The notes under the pieces were generated by a model. The model was not told the origin of the DNA. It made no database searches and was given only the letters and a program-made list of their open reading frames with translations. From Candidatus Caccocola faecipullorum (GTDB lineage: Bacteria; Synergistota; Synergistia; Synergistales; Synergistaceae): a DNA stretch of 9,185 nucleotides. The stretch's first letter is position 1; each line of letters begins with the position of its first letter. The position numbers were made by a program, and so were the translations under genes. Of the stretch, positions 5,642-9,185 are shown one piece after another. The DNA lies in contig DVKA01000249.1 of assembly GCA_018716365.1 (NCBI GenBank), forward strand, positions 1 to 9,185, in the 5' to 3' direction.

Positions 5642-7000
5642 ATGGCCTCTAAAGAGATAAACATGACGGAGGGCGATTCCTTCCGTCAGATGCTTTCATT
5701 CGCAATTCCGCTGACGGCGGGCGGGCTGCTCCAGCAGGCTTACAGTATGGCGGACGCGGTAATCGCGGGGCGCTTTCTCGGCAGCGACGCTCTTGCCGCG
5801 ATTTCAAACAGCATTTACGTGATATGGGTGATGACGCTGCTCTTCCTCGGCCTGGGGCACGGCGCTTCGATAATAATTTCGCAGCTCTACGGCTCCGGCG
5901 AGCGCGAGCGCGTAAAAAGCGCGGTCGACACCTGCGTCGTGCTGCTCGTTGTCTGCGGCCTGCTCTGCACTGCGCTCGGCATCCTGCTCGCCGCACCCGT
6001 GCTGCGGCTCATCGCCACGCCAGAGAGCCTTATGGAGCAATCGACCTTTTATCTGCGGATAATCTTCGCCGGCTCCGTCCCGTCGCTCGGATATACGATA
6101 ATCGCCGCGCTTCTGAACGCCGTCGGCAACTCGCGCACGCCGCTCGCGCTGCTCGGGGCCGCCGCAGTGCTGAACGTCGCGCTCGACCTTCTCTTCGTCC
6201 CCGTGCTCGGCATGGGCGTCGGCGGCCTCGCGCTCGCCACGGTAATCGCGCAGGCCGTTTCGCTCGCGGGATGCCTCGTCTACCTCGGGCGGGCCGACAG
6301 TCTCATCGCGCTGCGGCTGCGCGGCTTCAGCTTCAGCTGGAAAATGCTCGCGCTCATTGTAAAGCTCGGCGTCCCGACGGGGCTGCAAAACGCGCTGATG
6401 ATGGTATCGATGATGGTGCTTCAGAAGGCGACGAACGAATTCGGCGTCGCGGTCATTGCAGGGCGCGCGATAGAATCGCGCATCGAAGGGATAATGCTCA
6501 TTCCGCTTGCGGGGATTTCGACCGCCGTCATGACCTTCGTCGGGCAGAACACCGGCGCGGGCAAGGAGGAGCGCGTGAAGCAGGGGCTGAAAAACGGCTT
6601 CGTCATGGGCGCCGCCGTCTCGCTGGCCTTCTGGCTCGTGCTGCTGCTCTTCTCAAAGCCCATCCTCGCGGTATTTTCGTCCGACGAAGCGGCGCTCTTC
6701 GAAGCGAAGCGCTGCACCGACATAATAGCTCCGGCCTTCATCGTTTACAGCCTCGCGACGGTCTGGCAGGCTTTCTTCCGCGGCGCGGGCGACACGGTAT
6801 TCCCCCTCGTAGTCTCCGTCATAACGCAGTTCGCCTACCGAATCGCCGCAATAAGCCCGTTTCTGGCGATATGGCCGACGCCCTCTGGCATCTGGTACCT
6901 CTACGCTTCAAGCTGGTTTTTGATGTTCGCGCTCGACTGGATTTATCACCGGACTGGATGGTGGAAGAAATACTCGAAGGCGATAAGGGCGAAGGTGTAA
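5642..7000 (+). CDS. MATE family efflux transporter
   Basis: This 452-residue integral membrane protein belongs to the multidrug and toxic compound extrusion family, which exports drugs or metabolites in exchange for Na+ or H+. About 12 hydrophobic helices are visible. The twofold family repeat is easy to see: LNAVGNSRTPL (158-168) in the first half matches FRGAGDTVFPL (379-389) in the second, and ISQLYGSGERERVKSAV (79-95) matches VGQNTGAGKEERVKQGL (300-316). The first helix has QQAYSMADAVIAGRFLG (31-47), with D38 in the usual acidic place. ATG 5642 is preferred, with AAAAAGG (5627-5633) 8 bases upstream; a GTG at 5633 and an ATG at 5663 are alternatives. It has its own promoter and seems monocistronic. 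The substrate is unknown; overall it looks like the DinF/MepA-like branch. Confidence 0.93.
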   Translation: MASKEINMTEGDSFRQMLSFAIPLTAGGLLQQAYSMADAVIAGRFLGSDALAAISNSIYVIWVMTLLFLGLGHGASIIISQLYGSGERERVKSAVDTCVVLLVVCGLLCTALGILLAAPVLRLIATPESLMEQSTFYLRIIFAGSVPSLGYTIIAALLNAVGNSRTPLALLGAAAVLNVALDLLFVPVLGMGVGGLALATVIAQAVSLAGCLVYLGRADSLIALRLRGFSFSWKMLALIVKLGVPTGLQNALMMVSMMVLQKATNEFGVAVIAGRAIESRIEGIMLIPLAGISTAVMTFVGQNTGAGKEERVKQGLKNGFVMGAAVSLAFWLVLLLFSKPILAVFSSDEAALFEAKRCTDIIAPAFIVYSLATVWQAFFRGAGDTVFPLVVSVITQFAYRIAAISPFLAIWPTPSGIWYLYASSWFLMFALDWIYHRTGWWKKYSKAIRAKV

Positions 7001-7031
7001 AGGAAAGGGCCGGAGACTCATGCAGGAGGGA

Positions 7032-7054
7032 TTTTCGCCATTGTTTGGCGAAAA
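7032..7054. repeat. Inverted repeat TTTTCGCCA..TGGCGAAAA
   Basis: Nine-base perfect arms (7032-7040 and 7046-7054) enclose TTGTT, 32 bases after the MATE stop. Both strands read TTTT before and AAAA after the stem, the reverse of an intrinsic terminator, so a protein site, an mRNA 3'-end stabilising hairpin or a small palindromic repeat fits better. Its TTTTCGC...GCGAAAA outline resembles the palindrome at 3909-3942. Confidence 0.5.
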
Positions 7055-7178
7055 GGCTGTAATTATCACTTCATAGCCTGATGGCAGGCGCTCTTTCTTC
7101 TTCATTTCTATGTATTTGCCGGAACTGCGCCGCTTGCGCAGAGCTGCGCCGGAAACGGACGCACAGCCCTCATATTAT

Positions 7179-7209
7179 GAAAGCGGCAGGCAGGCCGCCG
7201 GCCGCTTTC
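7179..7209. other. Hairpin in the convergent gap
   Basis: GAAAGCGGC (7179-7187) and GCCGCTTTC (7201-7209) form a 9-base perfect stem around a 13-base GC-rich loop. On the minus strand it lies 34 bases after the LarA-like stop and could end that transcript, but only TTTC then ATAATATG follows, so the U-tract is poor. The rest of the 7001-7242 gap holds no convincing gene. Confidence 0.4.
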
Positions 7210-7221
7210 GATTGTTACGTC

Positions 7222-7244
7222 CGCAGGCGAGGACCTGCGCTTTT
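7222..7244 (+). terminator. Possible terminator after the MATE gene
   Basis: CGCAGG (7222-7227) and CCTGCG (7234-7239) form a 6-base stem with loop CGAGGA, followed on the plus strand by C and TTTT. It would stop plus-strand transcription just before it enters the convergent LarA-like gene. The stem is short, and it lies over 220 bases from the MATE stop. Confidence 0.45.
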
Positions 7245-8526
7245 AGAAAAGGTCGCCTTCTTCGTTGAATTTCATATATTCCGGTGCGGATTCTATTTCG
7301 AGCCTGTCGTTTGCGCGGGCCTCTTCGAGGTACGCCTCGGAGAGCATGATATGCTCTATGTGAAGGCTGTTCGGGATGCGCACGATGCGCGGGTTGGCCT
7401 TGTCGATTTCGGAGCAGGTTTTGACGGCGAGCCGTATCGCGTCCTCGTCGCTCTCCATCGTCATCGGCACGCGCGCCTCTTCGATGGTCGTGCTGGTGAT
7501 TACGTTAGGGTACATTTTTGAATAATCTATCTTGGCGGAGAGCCTCTTCGTCGTCACCGTGGCGCAGCCTATGCCTATCGCGTTGCCGTGCGACTCTTCG
7601 CTCAGGTCGAGTACGACTACGCGCTGCGATTTTATGCCGCCTGTGACGTATGGAGAAATGAAAGTCCCCGTCACGTTCGGGTCCATCCCCGTACCGCTGA
7701 AATTTTTCCCAATCTGGTCTACGACGAGCACGTCGCAAGAATCGACGAGAATCCGCGGCATGAGCGAGAAAGCCTCTTTCAGGAGCTTCGGCTCTTCCGT
7801 TTCTACATCTTCCGCCGCTACGGCGTAAATGCCGTGGGTTTCGTCAAAGGCGTTCTCTATGACGGGCACGGCGAAGAGTACGGGCGCGTTCTTCAAAATG
7901 CACCGTCCGAAGAACGGGATGTTCTTCGCCATGTTGCGGTAGCCTTGCGAGTGGCAGACTTCCGCGCCGTGCTGCTTGCCCAGTCCTATCGCCATCATCT
8001 TCATAATGCCGCTTTCGTACGGCCCGCGGAAGGAGGTGTGCGGCTTTATGCGGCAGCTTACGATTATGCCGCCGGCCTCCGCTGCGTGTTTGTCTATGAA
8101 AACGTCGCCGCCCTCGTCGTTTACGCCTATTTTTACTACCTCCATGGACGAGACTATCGGGCAGCCTATATATTCCTCGGTTATGCCGTAGCCTGTGAGT
8201 ATCTCTCGCTGTCCTTCGGCCGTCGCGCCGCCGTGGCTTCCCATCGCTGGGACTACGAACGGCGACGCGCCGCGGGATTTTACAAAATCGGCTATGCTTT
8301 TCGTAATCAGCGCGACGTTCGCGATGCCGCGCGACCCGGCCGTTATCGCGATGCTCATGCCGGGTTTTATGCGGCTTGCAAACTTTTCCTCGCTCAGCAG
8401 CTTGAAGATTATGTCCGGGATTTCTTCTTTATTTATATGTTCGCGGCTGAACTTCTGCCGTACCTTGAACATGCGCGGGAGGCGTATGTCCGACACCAGC
8501 TTTGCAACCAAAGGACGCTCTTTCAT
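7243..8526 (-). CDS. LarA-like protein (lactate racemase domain, DUF2088)
   Basis: The 427-residue protein resembles the LarA/DUF2088 family, whose studied member is the nickel-pincer lactate racemase; relatives racemise or epimerise other 2-hydroxyacids. Visible blocks are ITAGSRGIAN (61-70), PFVVPAMGSHGGATAEGQ (89-106), RIKPHTSFRGPYESGIMKMM (159-178) and AIGLGKQHGAEVCHSQG (179-195). H98 and H163 sit 65 apart, close to the spacing of the catalytic H108 and H174 in Lactiplantibacillus LarA (66), and K176, K184 and H186 are candidates for the cofactor lysine and metal-binding histidine. These assignments are inference. No larB, larC or larE cofactor genes are in the window. The ATG at 8526 has GGAG (8540-8543), but 13 bases upstream, a rather long spacing. 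The true substrate is unknown. Confidence 0.78.
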   Translation of the reverse strand: MKERPLVAKLVSDIRLPRMFKVRQKFSREHINKEEIPDIIFKLLSEEKFASRIKPGMSIAITAGSRGIANVALITKSIADFVKSRGASPFVVPAMGSHGGATAEGQREILTGYGITEEYIGCPIVSSMEVVKIGVNDEGGDVFIDKHAAEAGGIIVSCRIKPHTSFRGPYESGIMKMMAIGLGKQHGAEVCHSQGYRNMAKNIPFFGRCILKNAPVLFAVPVIENAFDETHGIYAVAAEDVETEEPKLLKEAFSLMPRILVDSCDVLVVDQIGKNFSGTGMDPNVTGTFISPYVTGGIKSQRVVVLDLSEESHGNAIGIGCATVTTKRLSAKIDYSKMYPNVITSTTIEEARVPMTMESDEDAIRLAVKTCSEIDKANPRIVRIPNSLHIEHIMLSEAYLEEARANDRLEIESAPEYMKFNEEGDLF

Positions 8527-8568
8527 TATTGTACCGGCGCTCCTTTACCTTGATAAACTTTACTGTAT

Positions 8569-8598
8569 TTTATACCACATTTATTAGTTTATCGTTAA
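8569..8598 (-). promoter_or_regulatory. Promoter of the LarA-like gene
   Basis: On the minus strand TGGTATAAA gives an extended -10 (TATAAA at 8574-8569, TG at 8577-8576). TTAACG (8598-8593, 4 of 6) lies 18 bases further upstream as a -35. The surroundings are AT-rich, in contrast with the genes. Transcription would start near 8562, leaving a leader of about 35 bases. Confidence 0.6.
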
Positions 8599-8623
8599 AG
8601 TTATACTTGTTTAATTTCTCATA

Positions 8624-8748
8624 AAAACTATGTCACGCCAGCAATCTTCTGGCTGGCGTCTCCGCCACTAAGAGAATATGCAGCAATATCTAACGTTTAT
8701 TGCTGGAGGTCCTCGCCAGAAGATTGCGAGGACGACATAGATAGTTTT
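8624..8748. repeat. Inverted two-hairpin element, MITE-like or structured RNA
   Basis: The outer ends AAAACTATGTC (8624-8634) and GACATAGATAGTTTT (8734-8748) are inverted copies except for a 4-base insertion. Inside them lie two hairpins: ACGCCAG/CTGGCGT (8635-8641, 8653-8659) with loop CAATCTTCTGG, and GTCCTCG/CGAGGAC (8709-8715, 8727-8733) with loop CCAGAAGATTG. The loops are exact reverse complements (13 bases when the flanking G and C are included), while the stems differ in sequence yet both pair. A third stem CAGCAATA/TATTGCTG (8681-8688, 8699-8706) fills the middle. It contains no coding frame of note. It lies just upstream of the LarA-like promoter. Confidence 0.7.
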
Positions 8749-8827
8749 GTTGTTGAGTTAATCGAGTATACTTCATAGCCGGCGGCTTTACGGCAAAATC
8801 TTTCCGCTGCGGCGCGGCTGAAGATGG

Positions 8828-8860
8828 GAAATCCGGCGGCTTTGAGGGCCGCCGGATTTC
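8828..8860 (-). terminator. Long hairpin after dapA, likely terminator
   Basis: GAAATCCGGCGGC (8828-8840) and GCCGCCGGATTTC (8848-8860) form a perfect 13-base stem with a 7-base loop, 42 bases after the dapA stop. On the minus strand the T residues are mostly in the stem base, with CCATCTTC following, so the U-tract is weak. It may still terminate or protect the mRNA end. The sequence CCGGCGGCTTT of its left side recurs at 8779-8789. Confidence 0.5.
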
Positions 8861-8871
8861 GGGTTAGGAGA

Positions 8872-8891
8872 CTCCTTTGTGTGGAAAGGAG
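8872..8891. other. Second hairpin after dapA
   Basis: CTCCTTT (8872-8878) and AAAGGAG (8885-8891) form a 7-base stem with loop GTGTGG, 10 bases after the dapA stop. No U-tract follows on the minus strand. With the longer hairpin it makes a tandem structure at the mRNA 3' end. Confidence 0.35.
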
Positions 8892-8901
8892 GCGCTAAGA
8901 C

Positions 8902-9185
8902 TTATTTGTACCAGTCGAGGAGTTTCTTCAGCTCGACTTCAAGGGCGTCGACGATGTGCTTGCCGGGCTTTTCGAGCGGGAGAAGCGCGTCGCCGCAGTC
9001 GATTCCGATCATCTTCATGGCTTCCTTGAGCGGTCCGGGGTTGGACTCCGCGAATATCAGGCGGAGCACCGGGGTGACCTTGATGACGATTTCTGAAGCC
9101 TTCTTGAGCTCTCCGGCCTGAATGAGGTCGAAGAGGTCGGCCCAGAGCTTCGGCAGCAGGTTGGAGGTGGCGAGGATGCCGCCCT
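8902..9185 (-). CDS. dapA: 4-hydroxy-tetrahydrodipicolinate synthase, C-terminal part
   Basis: The last 93 residues match the C-terminal helical region of DapA, which condenses pyruvate with aspartate semialdehyde in the lysine and diaminopimelate pathway in the cytoplasm. Signs are GGILATSNLLPKLW at the start (family: GxxSVxSNxxP), then LRLIFAESNPGPLKEAMKMIG (40-60; family usually FxExNPxPxK) and LLPLEKP (67-73), where most members have RLPL. The active-site lysine and tyrosine lie outside the window, so another member of the DapA/N-acetylneuraminate lyase superfamily is not fully excluded. The stop TAA is at 8904-8902. The gene runs off the right edge. Confidence 0.85.
   Translation of the reverse strand, partial: GGILATSNLLPKLWADLFDLIQAGELKKASEIVIKVTPVLRLIFAESNPGPLKEAMKMIGIDCGDALLPLEKPGKHIVDALEVELKKLLDWYK

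Noticed and set aside
7032..7054. Intrinsic terminator of the MATE gene
   Set aside because: The stem is followed by AAAA then GGCTG on the plus strand, and by AAAA on the minus strand, so no U-tract exists in either direction.
5824..7062. A 412-codon open frame on the plus strand in another frame of the MATE gene
   Set aside because: It is Arg/Ala/His-rich without domains or a ribosome site, while the MATE frame has helices and family motifs.
7020..7076. An 18-residue reading frame after the MATE gene with a GGAG upstream
   Set aside because: It is made up mostly of the inverted repeat at 7032-7054, has no family likeness, and the ribosome site is only 4 bases from the ATG.
7588..8553. A 321-codon open frame on the plus strand
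   Set aside because: It lies antisense to the LarA-like gene, which has clear family motifs. The frame has low-complexity, Arg/Tyr-rich composition typical of a shadow in GC-rich DNA.
7068..8780. ACTTCATAGCC repeated at 7068-7078 and 8770-8780
   Set aside because: Several 11-base matches are expected by chance in 9 kb, and the flanks do not match, so this is not evidence for an attachment site or element ends.

Overview
The window is bacterial chromosomal DNA with GC-rich genes, little intergenic space and AT-rich promoter islands. The gene set is a Na+/solute symporter, a molybdate ABC transporter, a short adenylylation-loop-free type I glutamine synthetase, a MATE exporter, a LarA/DUF2088 protein and DapA. 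Together with the protein style this suggests an anaerobic amino-acid fermenter, most likely Synergistota (Cloacibacillus/Synergistes-like). That placement is an impression from the sequence and no search supports it.

Layout from left to right: the N-terminal 89 codons of an SSS-family Na+/solute symporter (minus, runs off the left edge); an AT-rich divergent control region with an inverted repeat; a GNAT acetyltransferase (plus); then a molybdate/tungstate uptake cluster on the minus strand, read modA-modB-modC from right to left. A stem-loop terminator and a perfect TATAAT lie between modA and modB, modB and modC overlap by 4 bases, and a terminator closes the cluster. A 256-base region with two good divergent promoters and a 34-base near-perfect palindrome separates modA from a plus-strand glutamine synthetase family gene that ends in a strong terminator. 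Next come a MATE exporter with its own promoter (plus) and a convergent LarA-like (DUF2088) gene (minus). An intergenic stretch then holds an elaborate 125-base inverted structure of two hairpins with complementary loops. The window ends with the C-terminal 93 codons of dapA (minus).

Functionally, modABC takes up the oxyanion needed for Mo or W enzymes, and the divergent glutamine synthetase handles nitrogen. The remaining genes look like separate transcription units, because almost every boundary carries its own promoter or hairpin. I see no defence system, CRISPR array, tRNA, rRNA or full insertion sequence. The least ordinary signals are non-coding: the two-hairpin element at 8624-8748, the palindrome at 3909-3942 and the terminator/promoter junction inside the mod cluster. 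Among the proteins, the glutamine synthetase departs from consensus at several active-site motifs.
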